DNA from: Trichobilharzia szidati | Lineage: Eukaryota; Platyhelminthes; Trematoda; Strigeidida; Schistosomatidae | Reading direction: 5' to 3' | Assembly: GCA_944472155.2 (NCBI GenBank) | Contig: OX235277.1 | Span: 13,216,804 to 13,280,803, forward strand | Length of the DNA stretch: 64,000 nt | Shown: positions 24,426 to 36,699 of the stretch, one piece after another | Numbering within the stretch: the first letter of the stretch is position 1 | Layout of the letters: each line of letters begins with the position of its first letter | Translations under genes and position numbers: made by a program | Notes under the pieces: generated by a model | What the model was told of the DNA's origin: nothing | Database searches by the model: none | What the model saw: only the letters and a program-made list of their open reading frames with translations

Positions 24426-24467
24426 TGCGCTGAAGATGTTGCTCAGTAGAGCAATGAAAGCTTCGCA
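24426..24467 (+). ncRNA. Hammerhead-like motif in PLE1 3' terminal repeat
   Basis: Stem I TGCG (24426-24429) with CGCA (24464-24467); core CTGAAGA (24430-24436); stem II GTTGC with GCAAT; GAA at 24456-24458; palindrome AGCT at 24459-24462; T at 24463 as the expected cleavage base. Same weak points as the copy at 22633. Confidence 0.6.
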
Positions 24468-24545
24468 ACCAAGCCATTCTACTCAGAGAACACAACCCCA
24501 CCAAAATCATCCACCTGAGCTACAAATCTTCTCTATTATATCTAT

Positions 24546-25189
24546 ATATGAAGTCGTCTGATGAAAACGTGGCCGCCCTAATCTCTATGTATAGAAGAAT
24601 AATGTGACTAACGTCTAAATATTCCTGATAACAGCAAGACGCCTGTGGTTTGTTTCTGTTTAACCAAACTACTTCGGTCTTGTTATTTACAGGAACAATG
24701 TGCTTCATCTGAGTGGCACTAATCATACAATGATAAGAACTGCATAGTTTATGCGAATAGACGAAAGAAACTTGCTTTGTTATGAAAAGCAAGCCTCCGG
24801 CTTTCAAGCATTGTCAATGTTCTTTATATAATACCATCAAGAATATTTGGTGCTCACTATTCTGATCTGAAGCTGATATTTTTTTCTCAGTACCCTCAAC
24901 AGCATGGATTAGATTGATCATTTGTGAAGGAGCTGTTAACATTGTTTCAAGGCCATATTTTGATTCAACCTAATAGTACTTTTGTCATTAATGCAATAAT
25001 CTTCTGTTGATTTGACATGCGCAGAGGCCAAATCAGTAATTGTTAACTCTAAGTAGATGAGTATAAACTGTGATAAAGTGTGCATACTGTTTATAGAATA
25101 TTTTGTAATTGTTTTTATTATTGAAATGTGAGTAGTATATTTCATTATTTTGTCTTCTGTTTGTTTATGTAAGTTAACTTCATTTCCAC
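24546..25189. other. Unassigned stretch
   Basis: AT-rich sequence with only short frames. No recognised repeat. Confidence 0.4.
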
Positions 25190-26960
25190 TTCATCATAAA
25201 TGATACTGTTTTCATACTGCTGAGGATGAACAAAACAGATCACACACGAGAACATTGAAAATAATTTGAACAAATAATAATAAACAGATAAGTTGTTTAC
25301 TGTGAAAAAATGTTTTGTTCTGATAGTGTTTTGTTTTAAAGGAGTTAAAAATATGATGTGGATGAAATTAAGAAATACATATTAATTCCCTAACTTAGGT
25401 AGCTATCAATCCTTTCTTCTGCATATTCATTGTAATTATGCTGTTACAACAATTTGCATATCTGAGAGAGAGGAAAAGCCAAAAACGCAAGATGTTTTCT
25501 AGAAGCCTTCTTTTTGGAGTGGATAGGCAATCAACATACGCACTGCCGATAAAAACATTTCTCAATCCACAAGAAAAAACGCAAGAGCGTCAAGTCCAAT
25601 TTCAGAATGAAGACACAGGTTTTCCGAAACATTAGGACTACAAGTTGATAAAACGTATAAAAGCAACAAGCTTAGCTGAAGTAAAACAGTAGAGAGATGG
25701 CTGACGAAAAGGTGAGCAACACATTATATATCAAAATAGCTGACATTATAAGAAAAAGCTGATTTAATAAACCGAATGATTCATGAAATCTCTCAGTCTA
25801 AAAGAGGTGTAGAAATTATGAAATCTGTACTCTTCGCTCATTACCTTTGAAGAGTCTAAATGTTTGTTCGACCACTTCATTTCTGCTAAACTATCCTTAT
25901 CCATATTCGTAATTTGGCTTTTTACATTCAGTTTGTGTATCCTTCCCGTATTATGTAGATTGACATCAATGATTTCACTCTGAACAATATCCTGCATTAT
26001 TTCACTTGTCACCTTTGTTTAATTCAGTAAAATTTCTAGCAACATTGTCTCATCCGAATTGTCAGACTTTTTGTTGCATGATGCACTAATAACTTGTAAA
26101 TCTTATTATTTCTACACTGCTGCATTTGCGATTCATCTATTACATGGAAAACTTTACAAATTGCACGACTTATTATTTACTGTCTCAGTTGCACAGTTGA
26201 TCTTTGTCTCTTGCAGTCTGGCCGTAAAGATATCAGCTAATTTGGGACGCAGTGGACTCCTCATTACCACTCAATCAACCTGGCGATACATTTTGTTGTC
26301 AGACTGGAATCGTGTATCATTAGTTCATAACACGAGAAGGTGCTTAAATTCCAGTGTTGGTAGAGGAAGAAAATCAGACTGTTGACAGATGATGTCCAAT
26401 GTCTCATGTAGAGAGATCGGTTGAATAGGGAAGTCAAATCGAAGGAAACCATGATTTTGCCATGTACATTGAGTTGATTCACCTCTTCAACAAATCGGAG
26501 AAAAGTCTTTAAGAGTGTGCTTAGCACAGTGATAGAATATATCTTATATTTATTTGAGATATAAGCCAATGAAATCAATGATGGTAGCATATTATTCTGC
26601 AAACCATCGTTGTTCTTGCTTTATTCAATTTCATCAAGGGGAATAAATGCATGAAGAAGATTGCAGTATTGTCAATGTTGGTAACACTGCTGACGAGAAA
26701 AACAACACTACTGCACTTTTCAATTCCATCCTGTTGAATGTTCGTATTTTTCACTGAGAAAGAGACAGTCTTCATGGTATAACCTTCTCCGATGCTTCAA
26801 TTGGTTATATCAATCGTCTGTAAGCATCACTTAATGATTATTTACAACTGTTTTTTATTGATTGATATTATTATTTACAAAAAACGTATTTTGAATTATT
26901 GTTATTCTTTGTTGTTTTCAATCTAAGATGAACAAAGGGCTCATTGATATCAATTTACAG
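25190..26960 (-). pseudogene. PLE2 remnant, RT fragment
   Basis: On the minus strand the frame at 26602-26264 contains RFVEEVNQLNVHGKIMVSFD then LTSLF, the A-motif region of a PLE reverse transcriptase. After frameshifts a TRFQSDNKMYRQVD stretch (26310-26270) and an LADIFTARLQ stretch near 26230 follow, as in the B-motif region, with G residues of the expected G-x-x-M-G-S-P motif lost. A GCTGAGGATGAACAAAAC segment near 25220 resembles PLE terminal sequence. Heavily decayed, with multiple stops. Confidence 0.65.
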
Positions 26961-26979
26961 GATCAGAATAGGAAATGAT

Positions 26980-28140
26980 CAAGCAACTTTTCAGTAGGTC
27001 GTTTGGTTTATAATTTGTTTTGCGGATTTATATCTTACGATGAAATTCCTTTCATGTTTAATTTTCGAAGTCATTCGTTTTATTTGTTGATTCAATTTTT
27101 CTTAAGGATGATCGGCTGCTTTTAGTCCTGGCCCTCTTGAATATTGTTTGTATGCAATTCGTTTCTGGTATGTCTTTTTATTTTTTATTTTGCAATTGAC
27201 GTTTCGGTCCATGTTATTCGATTTTCTATAAACTTGGGTTTCCAATTCCCCTGTCGTTTTTCGCCTGACTGAGACGTCATTCTCAGATTCAATTTATTGT
27301 GATTTCGATGGCGTTGATGGCGTTTTTATTAAGTTATTATTTTTATCCAGCTCGATTCTTTTAAGTATGGTTAATATTTCACCTTCGTAACGCATCCAAA
27401 TTTTAGGTTTGATAGTCATTGCATCACTGCTTCTGCAATCAAACCTGATATTGACGGTTCCATTGGCCTTTCTTTAACTTGATCACATATTTGGCCTTTC
27501 AACTGCGAGTATGTTGTAAGACATAGGTTTGTGCTTTCTATCCGACTTGTTTGTGTGGCTCCTTTGATTGTTGTGGGAGATGTTCGTCGTTGCTGAGTAA
27601 TTGCTGCATGGTCTCTGTCAATGGACGTGAACATTGAACGTTTGTTTATTGGAACTGGCAGCCATTGGTGGGCAACTCGAAGGCGCGAATGGTTCGATCG
27701 CGAGCAAGTTGGAAGAAAGCGGAAAGGACACGAATAAAAGTACTTTGTAACTTCATTTGTACTAAACATTTGTTTGTAGACTTTGTATTGCCAAACAATA
27801 TAATTTTGTTCAAGGAATACTGGTGTTTTGGATTTAAAGTTGAAACGTATACATAGTATTTATCGGTCCAGAACGAAGACGTCTTCATTACAAGAAGAAC
27901 TTAGGGCTAAGTTCCTTGACAGTCTCATTTGGAAGGATATGTGTAACTGAGGTTTATAATGCTGTGACGTCGGAGGATACCATTATTTCTGGGTCATCTG
28001 ATTCAATGCCTCTGATTTCCTACAGAAATTGGATAGCAGAATTGGTGAATTGATTGCGGGAATCTTTATCGTATTTCAATTTTCTGTACACTTCTTTGTG
28101 AATATTGTGTGTTCGAGTTCCTGGAAGCTTTAAATTTGGT
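26980..28140 (-). pseudogene. PLE1-related RT fragment, old
   Basis: The minus strand matches PLE1 RT in order: 28140-27950 (sequence upstream of and including FDVTALY), 27615-27415 (TNLCLTTYSQLKGQI region and PSISGLIAEAVMQ), and 27370-27040 (downstream RT). An unrelated block at about 27620-27940 interrupts it. Identity is much lower than between copies A and B, with frameshifts throughout. Confidence 0.75.
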
Positions 28141-29744
28141 GGTATCAAAACAGAGATTCAATATATGAAGTCACTGTGTTTTGTTTTGACCCATTCATGT
28201 AGGTTCTGACAACCTAGGTCAAGTGATTGAATCATTGAGATTTGGGAGCTGGCAAAGTTTAGTTTAATGTCTTGTTCTCCTCCACAAATAAACCAAAATG
28301 TTCAGCTTTTCATTTCAAATTTGTTCCTCTTCATGGATTTGATCACATGACTCAACTCCAGTGAGTCTATCACAGCAGTATTTCTTTCTAACAGTACCAT
28401 TTCAGTTATCTTTTTTCATTTTGTGTGGATTTGGCTGGGTATGAATTTATGTGCTATGATTTGCTTTCATGCTTCATGTGAAAGTGATCTTTGATTTCTT
28501 TATGGATCAAGAGATGGTAGCTTATCTGTTACGTGGCAGCATTAAACTACTTCATGAGATTGCCTCCTGCATAATATGCATAACAAAGTTTAACTTAGAT
28601 AAGCGAGTATTTCTCTCGCTACACAATGATCCAATCAAAATAGTGAGTGCAAAAGGTGTTGACGTAAATCCTTGTATTCTGTATGCAACAATATCCAACT
28701 TGAGAGATAAATGTATATATATTCTGCTTTTTAAAGCCTAATATTAAGCTGTGCTCATGATGAGGTGACTGAACAAGCCCACAAGTAACAGCAATAATTC
28801 ATCGATGGTACACAACATTTTGATATTTTGAGGTTTACAAACGTCACATGCTCTTTGTACGCCCTATTCACATAGAACGTTCTATTTTGTGTAAGACGTC
28901 ATTTTCTACTCACACGATCAAAAATATTATTGAAATGAATACATTACCATGATATCTTTCTGCCTAACTTGTTTATGGTTTCGTGTTGAAATGAATCTTT
29001 TTTCCTTGTTACTGTAACAGAGATTGCTGTCAAACTGATTGTAAAAATAGTAAATAAACATGAGCAAGATGAAAGTCAAAGATGTGGCATATGACATTTC
29101 TAAACAACATTCTGACAATTTGCTTAGTTTTATGTTCAAAGATTTCTTTGTTTTGATAATATCTGCTTTCTGTCTCAAACTGTGATTTAATTGGTTGCTT
29201 AATGTGAAAAAAGACTATTTAGGGAAGGATTTTGATCATTTCTGTCTCTGAGACGAAACATGTTTGCCACTCATTTGGTGACTACTTCTATTTCCTTTTC
29301 CATTGCTAATTTGCTTGTTGACGGTGAGTATATCAATATTCTAGGTATTTATTTTGCTTCATTACTTTTCGCAATTTTTTGATTCCGAAGACGCTTTACC
29401 ATTTCACAATTGATTAAAATCATAGTTGAAAGGAAGAACTTAAGTCATTTCTTAATGAAATGGAATACATCTATGAATTATGAATGCAAATGCATAAAAT
29501 GTGCATGGACCAAACAATTTATTTTCAAATGCAATCAGTTCAAGTGTGTTCTGTGATCTCCTTCAATCATTCGTGTACGCCTCATTGTAGGAAGTGGTTT
29601 GAATTGAGAGTTGAACACTGTTTTGAATTATAATAATTATTCATTTGTCGCTACACATTACTCCTTGTTATCAGATTAAGACTGGATTAATTATAATTCA
29701 ACTGTAAATCACAAATTTTTTGAATGAGTTTTCATGAGCCATTG
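28141..29744. other. Unassigned stretch
   Basis: Frames at 28469-28741 (+) and 28927-29178 (-) are under 91 codons and unrecognised. No repeat family was identified. Confidence 0.4.
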
Positions 29745-29749
29745 AAACG

Positions 29750-29880
29750 TGTGCCAGCGGCCGAATGGTATACGAGCTTGCCTTGTAACCGGAAGGTCCT
29801 GTATTTGAGCCCGGATAGGTGCCTATTGCCAATGATTCCCAAACAAGGATGAAAGAGCTGTCCATTTTTTCATGTTTAAT
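29750..29880 (+). repeat. T-family right arm
   Basis: tRNA-like head with CCTTGTAACCGGAAGGTCC (29780), a decayed B box, then CCAATGATTCCCAAACAAGG and GATGAAAGAGCTGTCC as the hammerhead remnant. It directly abuts a PLE1 fragment. Confidence 0.65.
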
Positions 29881-30420
29881 TTATGCTCATTGATGCAAAG
29901 TCGAAGATGAACGTTCACTATGGCCAATGGAATAATTTTCAAAGGTGTTGAAATCTATCGTGTAGATGATGTTAGTTTAGTTTTCTTTCGCTGTCAAGTC
30001 TTTCGATTCACATAAAAACAAGCGAAGTAAATTTTTGGTTTGTGAAGGAGAGATTTCACTCACACAAGCATTGAATGGTCTTCCGATGATTATTAATATG
30101 TTCTTTATATCTGGTGGGACAATTTTTCTTTTGGTTTCACTGAGGTCTTTTGATTCAGTAAGTTGATTCGAAGGTTAACATCTTATAAGAATACAGCCTT
30201 AAGAAATTATTCATAAATTTCCACCAATGTAAGAGTTATGAAATAGATCCATGACATCATGAGTAATGTTAACATATTTTCGTCTCTTCGAGAGAATTCT
30301 TACTGCTTCCTTCAAGTGTGATTAGCCAATGAAGGCCTCACAACTAATCAGTACAGCTCGGAGAACTTGAATCGACCAACATATTACTCTCTTGAGCTAC
30401 AAAGTTTCGCCGTCCTCTGC
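29881..30420 (-). pseudogene. PLE1-related 3' coding fragment
   Basis: 29881-30180 on the minus strand matches the PLE1 linker and the start of the GIY-YIG region (equivalent to 20460-20770 of copy A) at low identity. 30340-30420 resembles the PLE1 terminal repeat in the opposite orientation (GAGCTACAAAGTTTCGCCG near 30395). Both are decayed. Confidence 0.6.
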
Positions 30421-32309
30421 CGATAGATATTTCATTACCAATATTTGTAGTGGTCTTTCAATTGCGTTCGTTTACTGTATACTGCGGGTTTATTCTCGGA
30501 GAGAAAGATATTTATGAGTGATATCTCTGCAAGAGATAAGTAGTGTAAGAAGATATCACGTTTGCGAATCTATATCCCCTCGGTCTGATAAATATATTGA
30601 CTTAGCGATAGATCTATTTCGTGCATTATAAAAATTTTTTCTGGTGGGTTCCTAATGATTCAGAAGCTATTTCATGAGTTCAGCATACTTTGAAACAGAG
30701 CAGGAGCATCACTGACATATATGCCATATGGTTCTATGGAGTATATTGTCCTTTTTATCAAGTGGACTATATTTCACTCTTAATTAATTGAGTAATCCGG
30801 TTATTCTTTGATTAACGATGATTTTGATATATTGTTTAATTATGGTTTGATATGACATTACTTATTCACGGTGTTTCTGTAAACAATACATCACATTCTT
30901 GCATAAAACAGTGTGAAATGTTATTATTTTCGAGCAAGAATTATGGCCATGTGTAGGTATTTTTCCTAAACTCTTCCGCATATAGAATATTTTGAATAGT
31001 GGAAAACAAAGCAGTTAACTTTAAACAACCACGATTCCTAAAGTGGATTGCTATTAAACTCTCGATACTGTACTTCTTCCTTCATTTTAGGTAGAAACCT
31101 CCATTTGTGTACATAAATTTCCTTTGTGAATTATTTATTTTATTGAGTGTTAATTGCTTATGGGTTATTTCAAAATCAAAAGAAATACATTCATGGAATA
31201 GTTCCAGATGTGGCTTGATGTATGAAGTAGTCATTTTAGAAGACAGTGAAATTCACTTGTGAAAAGTAACAATTTGACCACATAATTTTTCATTTTGAAG
31301 ATTTTGATTCAGTGAACCTCTTTATGGCTAATCTGCTGGCCTTCTGTAAAAGAAAAATACAAATATTTGTATCCCTTGATAAATGTGTATACAAATGTCT
31401 CTTTAAAAAATGTTGATACATACAGCAAATATTTCTTGTTAATGTAGCCTGTTTTGAATTGTAATTCTTACAAACCCTTTGAAGGGAACTCGTATTTGAT
31501 ACATCGAAACTGATTTATGTAAAGTCGTCTACTTCAAAGTGGAGGTAACATAACTCGTTCAAAACAATATGTTACATAAAACTGTAGAAATTTACTGCAC
31601 AAAGGGAAACTTTTTCGCGAGAGGATGTTGTTTCCACAAAATATGTGAACCTCATTTATGTAAGGAACTGAAAATATTTCGAAATGTGGAGAGTCGTTTA
31701 GTTAACCTACGACATTATTGACCATGAATTTTTATCATAAACTATTATTTATTGAATACCTCCCCACAAATTATGTGTCAATGTTCAGTGTGTATTGTGA
31801 TCAAGTCATTTTGGATCAGATTTCGAAGATTGTTTTTCGTAGCTAAACTCAAAATATAAACTGATTCCTACTGCGGAATGGATGAGTGAACATATGTGAA
31901 TTTATATTACTGTATCGATGTATACTGTCTCGATTAATTTATTTCCTGAAGCTAGTCAAGTGAGCGCTACAATATGGGAATGTTCAGTACAATCGTGATT
32001 CTTTTTCTCTGATTTGATTGATTTAGTTTGTAAGCTGTCAATTTCCCTCTAGACGGTTACATCCCGATCAAACTGAGGAGATCACAGAAAAACACTGTAT
32101 AAAAACACACACCTGAGGTACAAATCATCTGTATTATTATATATGCAACATAAAGTCTTATTCTAGCCATCTGTGACATATATGGTAATGATGTGGATAT
32201 GTTGTACATTGATGTTTGTTTTCGAATCATTCAAATGTCTGCAATGAGGTAACATCTCAAAGACCGTACAATAATGATGAGGGGGAAACTTAAGTCCTCT
32301 ATCAACCAT
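30421..32309. other. Unassigned AT-rich stretch
   Basis: No gene seen. A short PLE1-terminal-like trace (ACCTGAGGTACAAATCATCT) lies at about 32111-32131. Confidence 0.4.
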
Positions 32310-32320
32310 TTGAGAAAAAT

Positions 32321-35300
32321 ATTATTATTTCCTTTAATTCCTAGAGGAACATAGGGCTTCAGCCATGCGTCTCAATTGCGTTCGGTTCTCTGCTAGAGTT
32401 TTCACCTGGCTCCAGGTCTGCCCACATGCTTTCATCTCTTCTTCGCATAATCTCCTCCAGATCACCCTTGGACGACCAACTCGTCGCTTCCCTTTCGGGT
32501 TCCACTCGAGGGCTTGTCTAGTGATGTCACTTGCTGGTTTCCTCAGAGTGTGGCCAATCCATCTCCATTTCTTCCTGCCTATTTGTTTCACAATCGGTTC
32601 CTGGTTGGTTCGCTCCCAGAGATCTTTGTTGCTGATCCTTTCCGGCCATTTGATCTTGAGTATTGAGCGAAGACATCTGTTAATGAAGGTCTGTAGCTTG
32701 TTTGAGGTGCTCTTTGTGACACGCCAAGTCTCTGATCCGTATAGTAGTACTGACTTCACATTGGAGTTGGAAATCCCGATCTTATTTTTGACGCTGAATG
32801 ATGTTGACCTCCACACAGACTTGAGAGTAATGAAAGCTTGCCTTGCTTTTCCGATTCTTGCTTTGATATCCTCGTCAGTTCCGCCTGTAGTTGAAACGAT
32901 GCTTCCCAGGTAGGTAAAGGAGGTAGTTTCTTTCAGGTTTCTTCCATTTATGCTGATTGCTGTCTTTTGTTGTTGCTGTTGGTGTTGGCCAGGAATCTTC
33001 ATCACCTCCGTTTTCTCTATGTTCACCTGGAGTCCTATCTTTGATGCTTCTTCTGCCAACTTATTACTTTTCACTTGCATATCTTCCGGTTTGTGGGAAA
33101 TCAGACATATATCATCGGCGAAGTCCAGATCCTCCAAGTTTTTTGTGTGTGTCCATTTTATGCCTGTTTCCTCATTGCCCACTGTTTGTCGCATTATCCA
33201 ATCTACTGCAATCAGGAAAATCATTGGCGATAGTAGGCAACCCTGTCTTACTCCTGTCTTCACTTCGAAGGATTCCGTGAGCTTCTCGTTGTGGATTACT
33301 TGGCATGCAGCGTTGTCATACAACTGTTGGATGAGATGTATAATTGTCGGCGGCACCCCGTAGTAGCGAAGTAGTTGCCAAATCACCTCTCGATCGACGC
33401 TGTCGATGAAGTTGAGATAGAGAGGTGACTGACATTCCAAACTTTGTTCAATGATGATCCGTAGTGTGGCGATTTAATCAATACATGACTTGTTTCTTCT
33501 GAATCCAGCTTGTTCCAGTCGAAGTTTTTCATCCAGGGCTTGTTTGATCCTTTTCAGGATGATGCGGCTTGGTATTTTGCTTGGGATGGACAGGAGCATA
33601 ATTCCGCGCCAGTTCTTGCATTGACTTAAGTCTCCTTTCTTTGGTAGTTTGAATAGGTATCCTTTCTTCCAATCCTCGGGTACTTTGCCTTCTTTCCACA
33701 CCTTCTCTAGTAGTGGCGTCATCAAGTCTGCTGTTGTCTCTGAGTCGACTTTCAATGCTTCTGCTGGGATTCCATCTGGTCCTGCTGCTTTTCCAGCTTT
33801 CAGCATCTTGATTGCCTTCGGCACTTCTGTTCTCCTCGGGGGGTTGATGTTCACTGGTAATTCTGCTTCCGTTGTTGGTATTGTTGGGCGCGTTGTAGGT
33901 GGCGGTCGGTTTAGTAGTCTTTTGAAGTTTTCAGCCCACTGTTTCCTTTGCTCCACTTCTTTGGTGATTGACGTTTCGTTGTCATCATTCACTGGCTTAA
34001 TTTATGACGAATTTTTGCCTGAGAGGTACCTAGTTGTTTGGTAGAGTGTTGCGAGGTCTCCTTTGCCTGCTGCTTGTTCTGCTTCATTGGCCATGGCTTC
34101 ATAATACTTTCTTTTGTCTTCTCTGGCACTCTTCTTTACTCCTTTGTTCAGTGTATTGTAGCTTGCATTCAACTCTTGTTTTTGTTGCTCATCGGTGCAC
34201 TGGAGAATCGTTTGTTTCACCATCCTTCTCTCTTCTATTAGCCTCCAAGTGTCCGTCGTGAGCCACGGTTTGTCCTGTCTCTTCTTTCTGCCCAGAACTT
34301 CCATGCAGGTTTCGCTCCATACCGTTTTCAGGTTGTCCCAATGTTTTTCGACGATGACCTCTTCACCAGTGTTGATTTGTGTCTCGGCTTTGTCTTTCAT
34401 GCTTGCAGTAAAGATATCCTTTGTATCCTGGTCCTTTAGTTTTTGAGTGTTGAACTTAGCTTGTGGTCTATCTGAAGCTCCTGTTTCTCTGAAAGCTTTC
34501 AATTTGAGTTGGATTGTTCCTTGTACGAGGTAGTGGTCTGAGCCAACGTCTGCTCCTCTTCTTGCTTTTGTGTCCAGTAGGCTGCGCCGCCACTTCCTCG
34601 AGATTGTGATGAAGTCAATTTGGTTTTTGGTTCGCCCATCTGGTGACACCCATGTAGCCTTGTGAATATCCTTGTGTTTGTATATGCTGCCACCGATCAC
34701 TAGTTCATTGAAGGCGCAGAAGTCGGCGAAGAGTTCTCCATTCTCATTCATCTCTCCCAGAGCTTCTTTACCCATGGTGAGTTCCCTTCCTGTGTTGTGT
34801 GGTCCAAGTTTTGCGTTCATGTCTCCCATTAGTATTTTAATGTCATCAGCTGGAGTATTGTCTATTGCTGCCTGTAGTTGTCTGTAGAATTCTTCTTTCT
34901 TTTCGAGGTCTGCGTTGTTTGTGGGTGCATAGCACTGTATAATTGACACTTTTCTTCCTTTGGAGTTGAATCTGGCGCTCATTATTCTGGGTGAGATCGC
35001 CTCCCATTGTATCAGAGCCTTGGTTGCCGTTGGTGACATCATGATAGCCACGCCCTCGGTGTGTGTGTGGTTGTCTTCTGGGTGACCGGAGTAAATCACT
35101 GACTCACCTGTTGACAATTTGGTGAGTCCGTTTCCGTTCCATCTGCTTTCGCAGATCCCCAATACTTGTAGTCCGTATCTCCTCATTTCGCTTGCGATCT
35201 GGGCTGCTCTGCTAGTCTCGTACATGGTGCGGACATTCCATGTCCCCACACAGACTTTTTCTTTTGACGCAAGGAGATTGTTCACGCTGAAGTTTCTGTA

Positions 35301-35342
35301 GCAGGTTTGTTTACAGGGTGGGGTTGCTGGCCTCACGCCTGA
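32321..35342 (-). mobile_element. RTE family A, full-length copy with TSD
   Basis: Bracketed by an exact 11-bp duplication, TTGAGAAAAAT, at 32310-32320 and 35343-35353. The 3' end has an AAATAATAAT tail and the hairpin around 32338-32350. The element is about 3.02 kb, close to the size of compact RTE elements. Coding spans almost the whole length. It lacks the two 4-base insertions seen in most fragments and so carries the uninterrupted tail frame. Confidence 0.93.
32334..35336 (-). pseudogene. RTE APE endonuclease/reverse transcriptase
   Basis: One frame of 1001 codons, opened only by a GTG near the element's 5' edge (first ATG at residue 38). APE-type endonuclease motifs: TWNVRTM (32-38), ICESRW with Glu at 63, MGDMNAKLG, QIDFI, and GSDHYLV near the end of the domain. 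RT motifs follow: AAGPDGIPAEALK, NWRGIMLLS, EQAGFRRNKS, TGVRQGCLLSP, and catalytic LDFADDICL. The tail has [11 protein letters not shown] and GKRRVGRP. Two in-frame TAA codons (34002-34004 and 33474-33476) interrupt it. The A motif reads FIDSVDRE where the family has D-F-x-K-A-F-D-S-V-D, so about six codons including a motif Asp appear lost. Not expected to be active. Confidence 0.93.
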
Positions 35343-35353
35343 TTGAGAAAAAT

Positions 35354-36699
35354 AAATTAAGTATTATTCATCCTCTTCTGTCATCTTCAGTTAGACTGTA
35401 ATTCTTGTAAGAGGGTCATGAACTTGACTTTCTCATCAAAGCATTTGAAGAGTAAGTGTATTGTTCAATAAATTTAAAGAAAAATAGTTAAGTTTGACGG
35501 ACGCTGACCATACGCTTTGTCAATGGCCATCTGAAATTCGGATGTACATCTTTGTGCATCCACACAACATTGATGAATGAAGAAAAACATTCTCTCCACG
35601 TAGTTACACAGATGGATAGCCTCATCCCATCTCTACTGAAACATTTCACTTCTATGGGAAGTATCTTGCGATGTAGGTCCATGATCCATTGAATCATTTC
35701 ATATCATTGCTAACAGAGTAACACCATGAATTTAGACAATCTTCACCCTGTAAAATCACATCTTCGTATTTCGCCTCAACTGCACATATATATGATATAA
35801 AAGGAATTTCAACTAAAATAGACTCTTTGAATTAACAGATCGTATCGAAGTTTTGAAACAGCTGTTGAGATATTTTGTTATAGATTTATAAATGCTATTC
35901 ATCTTTTCTAATCACTGGTTTTGATTTATTGATAGTAAAACGTGTCTAGCACTTAGTTATCTTGACTGGGTTATATCAGCGAGGTTCACACTGAAGTGAC
36001 TGATATAAGGGACTTGATAATACAGTCATCAAAATGTCTGACACTCAATTTTTATGGCGCTAATATATTCACCTAGTGAAATCCGGAATCATTGCAGTAT
36101 TATTGATTTGTAAATTAGCCTTATGAGACCCCGTGACTTACTTAGACATTGATCTATTCACGGAATCAGTTGTTGGTGGAAAGTGAAAAGTAAGCAAAAT
36201 GTATATAAAAGTTTTGAAAGTAAAAATGGAGTCATCATGTAAAATTTCTTCATTTTGTATTATGAAGGTGAACAATACAGAAAAATACCAGTTTTCTTGG
36301 GCTTGAATGTTGATGCATTCATACATAATCAGAAACCGTAGTATATAACAATCACAATAAAATGAAGTGACCTACTTAAGCTTTATGAATCACATACTGG
36401 TAATTACCAGTTTGCCATAAACCGATTTCAAGGAGCTTTGTATACTGCAGTAATCAGGTATGCGAAAATAACTATGTTCTCAGGGTGAGATAAATTTCAC
36501 CAGACGGACGCACTAGAAATTAGGTAGAATTCATCTCAATCTGAAGAGAGCTGATATGGAGTCTGCTGAACCCAATATCCAGTAGAGAAGCAGATGTTGG
36601 CTCAGAGTATTATATAGTGTAATAGGTGTTCAAGGTTAACGTGAATTTTTGAAAGTATTAGGAGTGAACCAAAACCTAAGTCAAACATTCAGAAAGTGA
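35354..36699. other. Unassigned stretch
   Basis: Short frames only. No recognised repeat until the RTE remnant near 36700. Confidence 0.4.

Larger units (their letters stand above)
22715..24545 (+). mobile_element. PLE1 copy B, 5'-truncated, with 3' terminal repeat
   Basis: Begins at GTCAGATAAC, an internal point of the element, joined to the 5' end of copy A with a GT microhomology. It runs through RT and GIY-YIG and ends with a terminal repeat (24393-24545) matching the 5' terminal repeat of copy A (22716-22560, minus). The presence of the same repeat at the 5' end of one copy and the 3' end of the other is the pseudo-LTR arrangement typical of PLEs. Confidence 0.92.
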
